Source: Thauera carbonicopians (GTDB lineage Bacteria; Pseudomonadota; Gammaproteobacteria; Burkholderiales; Rhodocyclaceae). Taken from it: a DNA stretch of 64,000 nucleotides. Below are positions 6,608 through 15,619 of this stretch, one piece after another. The notes under the pieces were generated by a model. That model was not told the origin of the DNA and made no database searches. It saw nothing but the letters and a program-made list of their open reading frames with translations. The translations under genes were made by a program, and so were the position numbers. How positions within the stretch are numbered: position 1 is the first letter of the stretch; each line of letters begins with the position of its first letter. The stretch lies in contig NZ_JANUXN010000002.1 of NCBI RefSeq assembly GCF_025699485.1, positions 248,001 through 312,000 of the forward strand. Reading direction: 5' to 3'.

Positions 6608-8440
6608 GTGTTCGTCTCCGACCGCCGCCAGCGCGCCCTGTACTGGCTCCTCACCTGGATCGTCTTTGCCCTGCACCTGGGCCGCTTCTTCGATTTCGCC
6701 GCGCCGTCCGGGCTGCTGGCCTATCAGCTTGCGCTGGTCGGCAGCTACGCCTTGCTGTTCGTGGCGCCGGTATGGCTCATCGTCCATGTCGCGGGCCGTT
6801 TCGCCCCCCGGCTGGCGGCGGTGCTGGCGGTGGCGCTGGCCGGCGTGGTGCAGATCGCGCTGTTCGGCGATCACATGCTGTGGACGCTGTACGGCTTCCA
6901 CCTCAACGGCTTCGTCTGGAACATCCTGACCACGCCGGGGGGCATCGCCGCGCTGGGTTCGTCGGCTTCGACCGAGCGCGATTTCGCGCTGCTGGCCGCC
7001 GGCTTCCTCGTCCTGCAGATCCTGGTCTTCCTCGCCGCGCGCGTGCTGGCGCGGGGCTCCGTGCCGGCGCCGCGGCTGGCATGGGTGCTGCCGCTGTTCC
7101 TCGTCGTCACCGTCGGTGAGCGCCTGGGTTATGCGGTGAGCCATTTCTACGGCTACACGCCGCTGCTGGAAAACGCCCAGCGCGTGCCTTTCTACCAGCC
7201 GCTGACGATGCGCAGCCTGTTCGAGAAGCAGTTCGGCTGGGAGCGTCCGCAGCGGCTCAAGCTGGCGACCGCCAAGCTCGACGGCAGCCTGCGCTATCCG
7301 CAGGCGCGGCTGCGCGTCGAGCCGCCGGCCAGGCCGCTGAACGTCGTCTGGCTGGTCGCCGAGTCGTGGCGGGCGGACACGCTCGATCCGCGCGTGATGC
7401 CGCAGACCCATGCGCTGGCCGAGCGGGCGCAGCACTTCACCCATCATTTCTCCGGCGGCAACGGCACCCGCATCGGCGTCTTCAGCCAGTTCTACAGCCT
7501 GCCGGCGAACCTGTGGTTCCCGGTACTGGACGCGCGCATCGGCAGTCCGCTGATCCAGGTGCTGCAGAATCAGGACTACCAGATCAAGCTGTTCACCAGC
7601 GCGCGCTTCACCTACCCGGAGTTCGACAAGACCGTGTTCGTCGACGTGCCGCGCGAGCAGATGGTGGAGGATTCGGAAGGCGAAACCTGGATGCGCGACC
7701 GCCGCAACGTCGACCGCCTGATCGAGTTCGTCGATCAGCGCGATCCCTCGCGGCCGTTCATGACCTTCCTGTTCTTCGAGTCGCCGCACGCCAACTACAA
7801 CTTCCCGCCCGAATCGGTGATCGAGCCGGGCTATCTCGAAGATTTCAGCTATGCCGACATGGAACTGCGGGACAAGATTAGCGGCATCCACAAGCGCTAC
7901 ATCAACGCGGTCCACCACCTCGATAGCCAGCTCGGCAAGCTGATGGCGCACCTCGAACGCCGCGGCCTGCTCGAGGACACGCTGGTGGTCATCACCGGCG
8001 ACCATGGCGAGGAGTTCATGGAGAAGGGGCGCTGGGGGCACAACTCGACCTTCGTCGATGAACAGGTGCGCGTGCCGCTGCTGCTGTGGGTGCCGGGCCG
8101 GGAGCCTCGGCAGATCGATGCCCGCACCAGCCATGCCGACCTGCTGCCGACGATCCTGCCGCTGCTCGGCGTCACCAATCCGCCGTCGGACTACGCCATC
8201 GGCCACAGCCTGTTCGATCCGCAGCCGAACCGCGTGCTGCTGGCCGGCGACTGGGACCGCCTGGCCTTCCTGGGCGAGGATTACAAGCTGGTGCTGCCTT
8301 TTGGCAGCGGCAGCTTCACCGCGATACAGGTCAGCGGCGCGGACGACCGGACGCTGGCCGACGAATCCGCGGTGCTGCGGGCGACGCTGCCGACGGTGCA
8401 GGGCGAAATGGGACGGCTGCGGCGCTTCCTGGGGCACTGA
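6608..8440 (+). CDS. Inner-membrane sulfatase-fold protein, DUF3413/PbgA (YejM)-like
   Basis: 610 residues. The N-terminal third holds about five membrane helices (about 12-180) and the rest is a periplasmic alkaline-phosphatase-superfamily domain. Metal-site motifs are visible: NVVWLVAESWRADTLDP near 243, GGNGTRIGVFSQFY near 283, ITGDHGEEFMEKGRWGHNST near 462-478. The layout is that of PbgA/YejM (LapC), which senses lipopolysaccharide and controls LpxC turnover, but the family also includes real hydrolases and phosphoethanolamine-transferase relatives. The start is a GTG at 6608 behind GAGGAAAAA, a little distant. A GC-rich hairpin follows the stop. Confidence 0.85.
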   Translation: MFVSDRRQRALYWLLTWIVFALHLGRFFDFAAPSGLLAYQLALVGSYALLFVAPVWLIVHVAGRFAPRLAAVLAVALAGVVQIALFGDHMLWTLYGFHLNGFVWNILTTPGGIAALGSSASTERDFALLAAGFLVLQILVFLAARVLARGSVPAPRLAWVLPLFLVVTVGERLGYAVSHFYGYTPLLENAQRVPFYQPLTMRSLFEKQFGWERPQRLKLATAKLDGSLRYPQARLRVEPPARPLNVVWLVAESWRADTLDPRVMPQTHALAERAQHFTHHFSGGNGTRIGVFSQFYSLPANLWFPVLDARIGSPLIQVLQNQDYQIKLFTSARFTYPEFDKTVFVDVPREQMVEDSEGETWMRDRRNVDRLIEFVDQRDPSRPFMTFLFFESPHANYNFPPESVIEPGYLEDFSYADMELRDKISGIHKRYINAVHHLDSQLGKLMAHLERRGLLEDTLVVITGDHGEEFMEKGRWGHNSTFVDEQVRVPLLLWVPGREPRQIDARTSHADLLPTILPLLGVTNPPSDYAIGHSLFDPQPNRVLLAGDWDRLAFLGEDYKLVLPFGSGSFTAIQVSGADDRTLADESAVLRATLPTVQGEMGRLRRFLGH

Positions 8441-8452
8441 AGGCCGATCGGC

Positions 8453-8472
8453 ACGGCCCTTGAGCGGGCCGT
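8453..8472 (+). terminator. Possible hairpin terminator after the sulfatase-like gene
   Basis: ACGGCCC (8453-8459) pairs with GGGCCGT (8466-8472) around a 6-base loop, 12 bases after the stop codon. Only a short T-containing stretch (TTGTCT) follows, so intrinsic termination would be weak. It lies between convergent genes. Confidence 0.4.
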
Positions 8473-8542
8473 TGTCTGATGGGTTTCGCTCGCGCTCCAC
8501 CTGCGCGGCCCGACCTGTCCTGTGAGCTTGGGGGAGTGGGTG

Positions 8543-8923
8543 TCAGCCCGCCAGCCAGCGCCCCAGCGCGGCGACTTCGCTGGGAACCCGTTGCGGCCTG
8601 CCGTCGAGCGCGATGCTCTCGATCAGGCGGGCGAGCACCGCTTCCAGCGGCAGCGAGGGGCCGAAATGCAGGGCTTCGCCGTGCCTGAAGATGGCCAGCG
8701 TGGGAAAGCTGTCGAGGTCGATGTCGCCGACGATGTCGGCATCGTCCTCGATGTCCGCCCACGCCGTCAGGATCTCGGGATGGGCTGCGGCGACGTGCTC
8801 CAGTACCGGCCGGAATTCGCGGCAGGTGCCGCACCACTCCGCGCACAGCGCGATGACGACGAGCGCGCCATCGGCCTGGCCGAGACGGCCAGGAAGGGTG
8901 TCGAGCGGAAGCAGGGAGGACAT
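8543..8923 (-). CDS. Thioredoxin family protein
   Basis: 126 residues, one thioredoxin domain. The redox motif is WCGTC (residues 30-34) after VVIALCAEW, and the cis-proline loop is SFPTLAIFRHGEAL. No signal peptide or membrane segment, so a cytoplasmic reductase or chaperone. The CGTC active site differs from the CGPC of housekeeping thioredoxin, which shifts its redox potential in related proteins. The WADIEDDADIVGDIDLDSFP stretch matches the strand before the cis-proline. Not obviously in an operon. Target unknown. Confidence 0.87.
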   Translation of the reverse strand: MSSLLPLDTLPGRLGQADGALVVIALCAEWCGTCREFRPVLEHVAAAHPEILTAWADIEDDADIVGDIDLDSFPTLAIFRHGEALHFGPSLPLEAVLARLIESIALDGRPQRVPSEVAALGRWLAG

Positions 8924-9025
8924 CGGCGGCTCGGTTGTGTAGTGCTTGGACGCAGTATATGCAGGATGGGGTGGCCCGAGCCATTCACTGCTTCTGCTTA
9001 CGCCGCAAAGTATTCGACGGCGGAC

Positions 9026-11023
9026 TCAATGGTGCGGCGAGTGGAGGTGCTCCTTCTCGGCCGCAGGCTTGTTCGGGAAAAAGCTGACCTTCTGCGCCAC
9101 CACGCTGTCGCGCATTTTTGCGATGTGCGGCTTCATCGCACCGACGACGTGCATTTCGCAGCGCTTGCAGTCGAAGCGCAGCGTCAGCGTCTCGTTGCCA
9201 TTGACCAGTTGCATCGGCTCGGGGCGGATGCCTTTCACTTCCTTGGGGCACAGGTTGAAGCTGTAGCGCAGGCAGTGCTTGGTGATCATCAGCGAGACCT
9301 CGTCGGTACGCTGGTTCTCCTCGAACGCGGCGTCGATGAGCTTGACGCCGTGGCGGGCGTAGAAGGCGCGCGCCCTGTCGTTGAGCACGTTGGCGAGATA
9401 ACTCAGCGCGTCCTGCGGATAGGGCACCGGCGGTTCGACCGGCGCGGCGCGCGGCGGGCGTGGATGGGCGGCAAGGCGGGCGGCTTCCAGCCGCTCGACG
9501 GCATCGCGGCGCAGCGCGTTGAGCTGGCCGGCGGGCAGGAAGGGCAGCGCCGGCAGGCCGAGCGTCAGCGTGTCGAGCACGAACAGGGTGTTGCCGAGCT
9601 TGCCGATGTGCTCGCGCAGTGTCGTTCGGGCGCGCTCGGCGTTCTGCGCCGGCTCGAAGGCGGCGGCGAGCGTGGCGCTGGCGTGGATGCCGTCCTCGTC
9701 GGTGAACGTCAGCGCAAAGCCGTCCGTGGTCGCGGCAAAATGCGCATCGACGCGGATGCGGCGCTCGGCGGATTTCTTCTCCAGCGCGCGCTCGAATTCG
9801 TGGTCGTGGTTGCGGAACACCGAAGTGCCGGGCACCAGTTCGGGCGGCAGCGCGTCGGCCGGGAAGATGCGGTCGATGCCTTCGCCGCCGCCATCGGGCT
9901 CAGAACGGTTGACCCGCAGGCCGGCGAGTTCGCCCTTCGGGCCGTACCAGCTCAGGCCGTCGGCGTTGTGGATCGGCGCGCTGCGTTCGACGTCGAAGAA
10001 CCTGCGGCCCTTGGTGTCGATCTTCGTCACCCGGCCGATCGGTTCGCCGACGAACTTGGGCGACTCGAAGGCCTCGATGCCGTGCCGGCGCTCGTTGGCG
10101 AAGTAGTCGGTGTAGCCGCGGTTGAAGGTCTTGTCCGCCTGCGGCGTGAACAGGAAGGTGGTACGGCCGCTGGACGCGCGTCGGTAGACCGGGCCATCGG
10201 CCTCGGGATGCTCGATGATGTCGTCGAGCAGCGTGCGGTAATGGGCGGTGATGTTCTTGACGTAGGACAGATCCTTGTAGCGGCCTTCGATCTTGAACGA
10301 GCTGATGCCGGCCGCCGCCAGCGCGCGCAGGTTGGCGCTCTGGTTGTTGTCCTTCATCGACAGCATGTGGCGCTGGCTGGCGATGGTGTTGCCGTCCTTG
10401 TCCTTGAGGTCGTAGGGCAGTCTACAGGCCTGCGAGCATTCGCCGCGGTTGGCGCTGCGGCCGGTGTGGGCGTGGCTGATGTAGCACTGGCCGGAGAAGG
10501 CCACGCACAGCGCGCCGTGCACGAAGTATTCGAGCTGACAGGAGGTGGCGTCGGCGATCCTGCGCACTTCGGCCAGCGACAGCTCGCGCGCCAGCACGAT
10601 CTGCGAGAAGCCGACGTCCTGCAGGAAGCGCGCCTTGCTGGCGTCGCGGATGTCGGTCTGGGTGCTAGCGTGGAGCTGGATCGGCGGCAGGTCGAGTTCG
10701 AGCAGGCCCATGTCCTGCACGATCAGCGCGTCCACGCCGGCGTCGTACAGCTGCCGGATCAGCTTGCGCGCCGGCTCCAGTTCATGGTCGAACAGAATGG
10801 TGTTGGTGGCGACGAAGACTTCGGCATGGTAGCGATGGGCATGTGCCGCCAGGCGGGCGATGTCCTCGACGCTGTTGTCGGCCGCCGAGCGGGCACCGAA
10901 AGCCGGGCCGCCGATGTACACCGCGTCCGCGCCGTGGTTGATGGCCTCGATGCCGAAATCGGCGGTCTTGGCCGGGGCGAGGAGTTCGAGGGTGTGGCGA
11001 GCGGGGGTATGGCTGGGATTCAT
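9026..11023 (-). CDS. rlhA: 23S rRNA cytidine hydroxylase RlhA (peptidase U32 family, YdcP type)
   Basis: 665 residues, collinear over its full length with E. coli RlhA/YdcP, the enzyme that hydroxylates C2501 of 23S rRNA. Visible marks: LELLAPAKTADFGIEAINHG at the start, DAVYIGGPAFGARSAADNS, and a cysteine cluster C173, C180, C196, C200 (ALCVAFSGQCYISHAHTGRS, ANRGECSQACRLPYDL) expected to hold an Fe-S cluster. The C-terminal DUF3656 part ends with MITKHCLRYSFNLCPKE and FDCKRCEMHVVG. The 'peptidase' name is historical. The frame stays open far upstream through unrelated sequence; ATG 11023 is the family start. Confidence 0.93.
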   Translation of the reverse strand: MNPSHTPARHTLELLAPAKTADFGIEAINHGADAVYIGGPAFGARSAADNSVEDIARLAAHAHRYHAEVFVATNTILFDHELEPARKLIRQLYDAGVDALIVQDMGLLELDLPPIQLHASTQTDIRDASKARFLQDVGFSQIVLARELSLAEVRRIADATSCQLEYFVHGALCVAFSGQCYISHAHTGRSANRGECSQACRLPYDLKDKDGNTIASQRHMLSMKDNNQSANLRALAAAGISSFKIEGRYKDLSYVKNITAHYRTLLDDIIEHPEADGPVYRRASSGRTTFLFTPQADKTFNRGYTDYFANERRHGIEAFESPKFVGEPIGRVTKIDTKGRRFFDVERSAPIHNADGLSWYGPKGELAGLRVNRSEPDGGGEGIDRIFPADALPPELVPGTSVFRNHDHEFERALEKKSAERRIRVDAHFAATTDGFALTFTDEDGIHASATLAAAFEPAQNAERARTTLREHIGKLGNTLFVLDTLTLGLPALPFLPAGQLNALRRDAVERLEAARLAAHPRPPRAAPVEPPVPYPQDALSYLANVLNDRARAFYARHGVKLIDAAFEENQRTDEVSLMITKHCLRYSFNLCPKEVKGIRPEPMQLVNGNETLTLRFDCKRCEMHVVGAMKPHIAKMRDSVVAQKVSFFPNKPAAEKEHLHSPHH

Positions 11024-11127
11024 GGCACGGCTCGGCGGCGTTCGGCACGCAAACGCTTGATTGGAAAGGCCGCGATGATAGCAACAGGCTGGTGTGCTGA
11101 CGAGCGGCAGGCTGTTGCGGAATCCAT

Positions 11128-11481
11128 TCAGGCCTGCCCGGCGGCTCGGCGCCTGGACAGCACGACCGGGATCAGCACGAGCAGGCCGATGGCGTCGGCG
11201 ACCCAGTCCCATGGATCGGCGGTCCGGTAGCCGGTCTGGCCCTGGGCGAGCTCCATCGCCGCGCCGTAGAGCAGCAGGCCGATGGCGATGCGCAGCGGAT
11301 GATCCGGCCAGCCCGCCACCGCCAGCAGCGCGAGTGCGGCGAACAAGGCCGCATGCTCGATCTTGTCCTGCCAGGACACGATCTGCACGATGTCGGGCGC
11401 CGGCATCAGGGCGAGATAGAGCACGGCGATGAGTGCGGCGACGAAGGCGAGGCGGAAAGTCGTGCGAACGGATGAAGTCAT
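11128..11481 (-). CDS. VanZ-like small membrane protein
   Basis: 117 residues with three to four membrane helices and the VanZ-family pattern: LYLALMPAPDIVQIVSWQDK, IEHAALFAALALLAV, ELAQGQTGYRTADPWDW and VADAIGLLVLIPVV, with the typical KIEH near the start of helix 2 and the D-W-x(2)-D-x(2)-G turn before the last helix. Function of stand-alone VanZ-like proteins in Gram-negative bacteria is not known. Divergent from the aldose dehydrogenase gene, 58 bases apart. Confidence 0.78.
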   Translation of the reverse strand: MTSSVRTTFRLAFVAALIAVLYLALMPAPDIVQIVSWQDKIEHAALFAALALLAVAGWPDHPLRIAIGLLLYGAAMELAQGQTGYRTADPWDWVADAIGLLVLIPVVLSRRRAAGQA

Positions 11482-11539
11482 GGGCAGTCGGATGGAATGG
11501 TGCGGGTTGGTGTCGAATGAAACGAGGGAGGCTGAAGGA

Positions 11540-12694
11540 ATGAGGAAAGTGAAAGGATTTCGTGGTCTGGTGTCGGCAACGGTGCTTGCCGCCGGTGTGT
11601 TCGTCTGCGGGCCGTCGCTTGCGGCCGATGCCGTACTGAACACCGAGTCCGGCCAGGTGAAGCCGGTCGAGGTGGCGCGCGGCCTGGATACGCCGTGGTC
11701 CATGGCCTTCCTGCCCGACGGCCGCCTGCTGCTGACCGAGCGGCCCGGCCGCATGCGGCTGGTGGGCAAGGATGGTACGGTTTCGGCGCCGCTGGCGGGC
11801 GTGCCCGAAGTGCATGCGCGTGGGCAGGGCGGCCTGCTGGACGTGGCGCTGAGCCCGAACTTTGCAACAGACCGGACGATCGTGTTTTCGTTCGCGCAGC
11901 CGACCGCTGCCGGTGCGCGCACCGCCGTCGCGCGGGCACGGCTGGATGCCGAGGCGCTGAAGCTGGATGAGGTGAAAGTGATCTTTGCCCAGAACGAAGA
12001 CCCTTCGGGCAACCACCACTGGGGTTCGCGGCTGGTGTTCGACCGCGAAGGCCGGCTGTTCGTCACGCTCGGCGACCGCTTCCATTCGCGCGACCGCGCA
12101 CAGGTGCTGGACAGCCATCTGGGCAAGATCGTGCGCATCGACCTGGATGGCGGCGTGCCCGGCGACAATCCGTTCGTACGGCAGGCGGAAGGCGCATCGA
12201 AGGCGCAGCCCGAGATCTGGTCCTGGGGCCACCGCAACGTGCAGGGCGCGGCGCTCCATCCGCTGACCGGCGAACTGTGGGCGCACGAGCACGGTCCGCA
12301 GGGCGGCGACGAACTGAACCGGGTGTTGCCGGGGCGCAACTACGGCTGGCCGGTGATCACCTACGGCCGCGAATACGTGGTCGGCACCCGTATCGGCGAA
12401 GGCACGGAACGTGCCGATATCGAGCCGCCGATCAAGCAATGGACGCCGTCGATCGCGCCCTCGGGCATGGCGTTCTACACCGGCGACGTGTTTCCGCAGT
12501 GGAAGGGAAACGTGTTCGTCGGCGCGCTGAAGTTCCAGTTGCTGGCGCGCCTGGTGCTGGAGGACGGCAAGGTCGTGCATGAGGAGCGCCTGGACATCGG
12601 CCGGCGCATCCGCGACGTGCGCCAGGGGCCGGACGGACATCTGTGGCTGCTGGACGAAAGCGATGGGCGGGTGTTGCGCCTCGATCCCGCCTGA
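11540..12694 (+). CDS. PQQ-dependent sugar dehydrogenase (aldose sugar dehydrogenase, YliI/Asd type)
   Basis: 384 residues with a signal peptide (about 1-28, LVSATVLAAGVFVCGPSLAA), so periplasmic. Six-bladed propeller of the soluble quinoprotein glucose dehydrogenase family: GLDTPWSMAFLPDGRLLLTE, GLLDVALSPNF, NHHWGSRLVFDREGRLFVTL, WSWGHRNVQGAALHP, LWAHEHGPQGGDELN, NYGWPVITYG, SIAPSGMAFYTGD. The histidine and arginine residues lining the PQQ pocket in this family (GHRN, HEHGP) are kept. Oxidises aldose sugars if PQQ is available; no PQQ synthesis genes are in the window. Start at ATG 11540, nine bases after GGGAGG. Confidence 0.9.
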   Translation: MRKVKGFRGLVSATVLAAGVFVCGPSLAADAVLNTESGQVKPVEVARGLDTPWSMAFLPDGRLLLTERPGRMRLVGKDGTVSAPLAGVPEVHARGQGGLLDVALSPNFATDRTIVFSFAQPTAAGARTAVARARLDAEALKLDEVKVIFAQNEDPSGNHHWGSRLVFDREGRLFVTLGDRFHSRDRAQVLDSHLGKIVRIDLDGGVPGDNPFVRQAEGASKAQPEIWSWGHRNVQGAALHPLTGELWAHEHGPQGGDELNRVLPGRNYGWPVITYGREYVVGTRIGEGTERADIEPPIKQWTPSIAPSGMAFYTGDVFPQWKGNVFVGALKFQLLARLVLEDGKVVHEERLDIGRRIRDVRQGPDGHLWLLDESDGRVLRLDPA

Positions 12695-12765
12695 ACGTTT
12701 TTCCCACGTTTTTTGTGTAATGATCGCGCGCTCTTCAAACCACCATTTCAATCCGGAAGCGATCG

Positions 12766-13134
12766 ATGGAAAGCCCGTTCAAAGGCAAGACCGGCCTGCG
12801 CAGGGTCTGGAACGCCTTTCACTATTCACTGGATGGGCTGGGTGCAGCCTGGCGCCACGAGGATGCCTTTCGCCAGGAGGCGCTGCTGACGCTGCTGCTG
12901 ATCCCGCTGGCGCTGTGGCTGGGGGAAAACGCGGTCGAGCGCGTGCTGATGATCGGCAGCGTGCTGCTGGTGCTGATCGTGGAGCTGGTGAACTCCGCCG
13001 TCGAGGCCGCGGTCGACCGGATTTCACTGGAGCATCATCCGCTGTCCAAGCGCGCCAAGGACGTCGGCAGCGCGGCGGTCATGATCGCCCTGATCAACGT
13101 TGCTGCGGTGTGGGGGCTGGTGCTGCTGGGCTGA
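12766..13134 (+). CDS. dgkA: Diacylglycerol kinase
   Basis: 122 residues with three membrane helices. Phosphorylates diacylglycerol to phosphatidic acid in the inner membrane, recycling the lipid released when periplasmic glucans or LPS are decorated. Catalytic residues are present: RHEDAFRQE (E32, E38 region) and ELVNSAVEAAVDRI (E73, N76, E80), with the closing AKDVGSAAVM (D99). Length matches E. coli DgkA (122). If the operon near 15.6 kb is a PlcP-type phospholipase pathway, DgkA would compete for the same diacylglycerol pool; this is inference. Confidence 0.95.
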   Translation: MESPFKGKTGLRRVWNAFHYSLDGLGAAWRHEDAFRQEALLTLLLIPLALWLGENAVERVLMIGSVLLVLIVELVNSAVEAAVDRISLEHHPLSKRAKDVGSAAVMIALINVAAVWGLVLLG

Positions 13135-13198
13135 ATGCCCGGGAGTGTTCGGGTTCCGGGCCGGCTCCTTGCCCGTCCGCTCGGGCTCGGCCACGGGG

Positions 13199-13762
13199 TC
13201 AGGCGGTTTTCGGTCCCCAACTGCGCACCGGCCCGGTGTCGATATGGACGAAGTCCGAATCCGGGTAATAACCCACGCCGCCCGCGCCCAGCGCCAGGGC
13301 CGCGTCGCGCAGGCGTGCGGTGTCGCAGCCGACCAAGCGGATGTCGACGGCCTTGCCGTCCATGTGCAGGCTGCGCTTGGCGACGCCACCGCCGCCGGTG
13401 CGGCGCAGCATCTTGTTGGTCTTGGGCGAGCGGTAGCCCGAGATGATTTCGAAGGTGCCCCCGCCGCAGGTCACACTCAGCGCGTGGAGGATGTCGTAGA
13501 GTCGGGGGTCGATGCGGGCGACTTCGCCGGTGCGGAAATCGCGGAACAGCCGGTTCAGGCTCCGCATTGCGGGTTCGACGTAGCCATTGCGGTTGCGGTA
13601 CAGGGTGTCGAGCCGTTCGTCGGTGTGCGTGTGGCGGAAAGCCAGATGGCGGTCCGTGGCGGCATGGGCGGAGGCGAAGGGCAAGGCCAGCGGCAGCGTG
13701 GAGAGCCCTTTCAGGAACAGGCGGCGATGCGCGCAGGCATGATGGCGGGAAGTCGAGACCAT
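13199..13762 (-). CDS. mepK: Murein endopeptidase MepK-like (YcbK/DUF882, M15 family)
   Basis: 187 residues. The N-terminus has RRLFLKGLSTLPLALPFASA, a twin-arginine-like signal, so periplasmic. The zinc site of the LAS/M15 fold is complete: H133-x6-D140 (SLHMDGKAVDI) and H173 (DFVHIDTG), plus GYRSPKTNKML. In E. coli MepK cleaves mDAP-mDAP (3-3) crosslinks made by L,D-transpeptidases. Here it is divergent from an LdtD-like gene, starts 40 bases apart, echoing the ycbB-ycbK neighbourhood of E. coli. Confidence 0.9.
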   Translation of the reverse strand: MVSTSRHHACAHRRLFLKGLSTLPLALPFASAHAATDRHLAFRHTHTDERLDTLYRNRNGYVEPAMRSLNRLFRDFRTGEVARIDPRLYDILHALSVTCGGGTFEIISGYRSPKTNKMLRRTGGGGVAKRSLHMDGKAVDIRLVGCDTARLRDAALALGAGGVGYYPDSDFVHIDTGPVRSWGPKTA

Positions 13763-13801
13763 GGATATTCTTTTACCGACACAGACAGACTCGAAGGCGG
13801 C

Positions 13802-15535
13802 ATGCTACCCGAACTCCTGATCGATTGGCGCAAATCATTCGCCTCCGCCGGCACGGCATTGGCATTGGCTATGACCTGTCCGCAGCCGGCGCTGGCACTC
13901 GGCACCGGGCCGGTGGACGAAACGGTGGTGGAGGGCAGCGCCGATGGCGAAGTGGTGCCCGAGGCCGTCGTAGATCTGCCGGGCCTGATCGAAAACCGTC
14001 TGGCGGTGTCGATGCGCGCGGCCGACGATGTCACCGTGCTGTTCTACCGCCAGCGTGGCTTCCTGCCCGCATGGACACGGCCGGAACTGCTGCAGGGGCT
14101 GGTCGAGGCGGTGGAGGCGCTCGACGAGCACGGCCTCGATCCGGCGGATTTTGCTCCGGACACGCTGCGCACCGAAGCGCTGCGGCCGCAGCAGGAACTG
14201 TCGCCCGACGGCGTGGCGGAGCGCGAGCTGCTGTTCACCGACACGCTTGCACGCCTGGTGCAGCAGTTGCGCCACGGCAAGGTCGATCCGCGCCGCCTGT
14301 ATCGGGACTGGAATTTCTCCCGGCCGGCGGCGCCCGGGGAGCAGGCCGGACGCCTTGCGCGCTTGCTCGACATGCCGGACGGCGGCGACGTGCCGGGAAG
14401 CGGGCAGGCAGCGGAGCGGTCCGGACTGGCGGCGGCGGTGCTGGCGCAGGCGCCGGACTTCGAGCTGTACCGGCAACTGCAGCTTGCCTTGAAGCAATAC
14501 CGCAGCATCGCAGCCGAAACGGGCGACTGGCCGAAAGTGTCGGCAGGACCGACGCTGCGTCCGGGCGAACGCGGTGCGCGCGTGGTCGAGGTCCGCACGC
14601 GCCTGGTGGCCGAAGGCGAGACCGAGCTGGCCTGGAGTGCGGACGCCGCGCTGTTCGACCCGGCGCTGGCCGAGGCGGTGAAGCGCTTCCAGCAGCGCGC
14701 CGGCCTGGCGCCGGACGCGGCGATCGGCCGCCAGACGGTGGAGGCGCTCAACCTGGGGCCGGCGCAGCGCGTGGCGCAGGTCCGCGTCAATCTCGAACGG
14801 CTGCGCTGGGTGGCGCAGGACATGCAGGGCGACCATCTGCTGGTGGACCTGACCGGCTACCAGGCCCGTCTCCAGCGCGGCGGGCAGCTTGCCTGGTCGT
14901 CGCGGGTGATCATCGGCAAGCCCGCGCGCGAGACGCCTGCGCTGCTCGACAGCGTGCAGTACCTGGTGCTGAACCCGAAGTGGGTGGTGCCGCCGACGAT
15001 CCTGCGCGAAGACCTGATCCCCGGCGTGATCCGCGATCCGGACTATCTCGCCAAGCGCCGCATGCGGGTGGTGGATCACGCCGGGGAAGAGCTCGATGCG
15101 CAGCAGATCGACTGGGAGGCCGCGCGCAGGCACGGTTTCCCGTATCTGGTGGAGCAGAATCCGGGCGCGGACGGTTCGCTCGGCCGCATCAAGTTCGCGC
15201 TTGCCAATCCCTATCTGATCTATCTGCACGACACCAATACGCGTGCGCTGTTCAGGCGCGACACGCGCGCGCTCAGCTCGGGCTGCGTACGGGTCGAGAA
15301 GCCGCTCGAACTGGCGACCTTGCTGCTGGACGATGCGCAGCGCTGGAGCCCGGAGGCGCTGGAGGAGGCACTGGCCACCGGCAAGACGCGCACGGTGACG
15401 GTGAGGCGCAAGCTTCCGGTGTTGCTGCACTACGCCACCGCGGCTCTGGACGACGACGGGCGGATGCAGTTCCGGCCCGACATCTATGCCCGCGATACGG
15501 TGGTGCTGGCAGCACTGAGAGGTACTGTCCGCTGA
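13802..15535 (+). CDS. ldtD: L,D-transpeptidase, LdtD/YcbB type
   Basis: 577 residues. N-terminal secretion signal (about 10-34), a scaffold/DUF part (about 70-220), a peptidoglycan-binding domain (about 255-320, LRPGERGARVVEVRTRL, FQQRAGLAPDAAIGRQTVEA) and the YkuD catalytic domain (about 345-520). The active-site motif HDTNTRALF...LSSGCVRV ends in C495. It makes 3-3 crosslinks in periplasmic peptidoglycan and is typically beta-lactam tolerant except to carbapenems. Start ATG 13802 gives a proper export signal; the open frame before it overlaps the divergent mepK gene and is spurious. Confidence 0.92.
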   Translation: MLPELLIDWRKSFASAGTALALAMTCPQPALALGTGPVDETVVEGSADGEVVPEAVVDLPGLIENRLAVSMRAADDVTVLFYRQRGFLPAWTRPELLQGLVEAVEALDEHGLDPADFAPDTLRTEALRPQQELSPDGVAERELLFTDTLARLVQQLRHGKVDPRRLYRDWNFSRPAAPGEQAGRLARLLDMPDGGDVPGSGQAAERSGLAAAVLAQAPDFELYRQLQLALKQYRSIAAETGDWPKVSAGPTLRPGERGARVVEVRTRLVAEGETELAWSADAALFDPALAEAVKRFQQRAGLAPDAAIGRQTVEALNLGPAQRVAQVRVNLERLRWVAQDMQGDHLLVDLTGYQARLQRGGQLAWSSRVIIGKPARETPALLDSVQYLVLNPKWVVPPTILREDLIPGVIRDPDYLAKRRMRVVDHAGEELDAQQIDWEAARRHGFPYLVEQNPGADGSLGRIKFALANPYLIYLHDTNTRALFRRDTRALSSGCVRVEKPLELATLLLDDAQRWSPEALEEALATGKTRTVTVRRKLPVLLHYATAALDDDGRMQFRPDIYARDTVVLAALRGTVR

Positions 15536-15568
15536 AGCGAAGCGGATCATGGCGCGGCCGAGGCCGCC

Positions 15569-15586
15569 CTGTCATGCCCTGTACAT
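15569..15586 (+). promoter_or_regulatory. Candidate Pho box upstream of the glycosyltransferase-phosphoesterase operon
   Basis: CTGTCATGCCCTGTACAT carries two CTGT-x-CAT half-sites: CTGTCAT (15569-15575) and CTGTACAT (15579-15586). The CAT ends are 11 bases apart, the spacing of a PhoB repeat, but the second unit has an extra A, so the fit is imperfect. A weak -10-like TAACGT lies 8-13 bases downstream and the start codon 34 bases downstream. The match matters because the downstream genes look like phosphate-starvation lipid remodelling enzymes. Confidence 0.45.
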
Positions 15587-15619
15587 GAGGACGTAACGTA
15601 GTCGTCTCTTTCGCCGCCT

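Noticed and set aside
8522..11230. Very long plus-strand open frame over the rlhA region
   Set aside because: It is antisense to rlhA and other genes, rich in G, R, V and A, with no domain; high-GC DNA keeps the opposite strand open.
11024..12751. Long N-terminal extension of rlhA on the minus strand
   Set aside because: The frame runs antisense to the aldose dehydrogenase gene and has no homology-like sequence; the RlhA family begins at ATG 11023.
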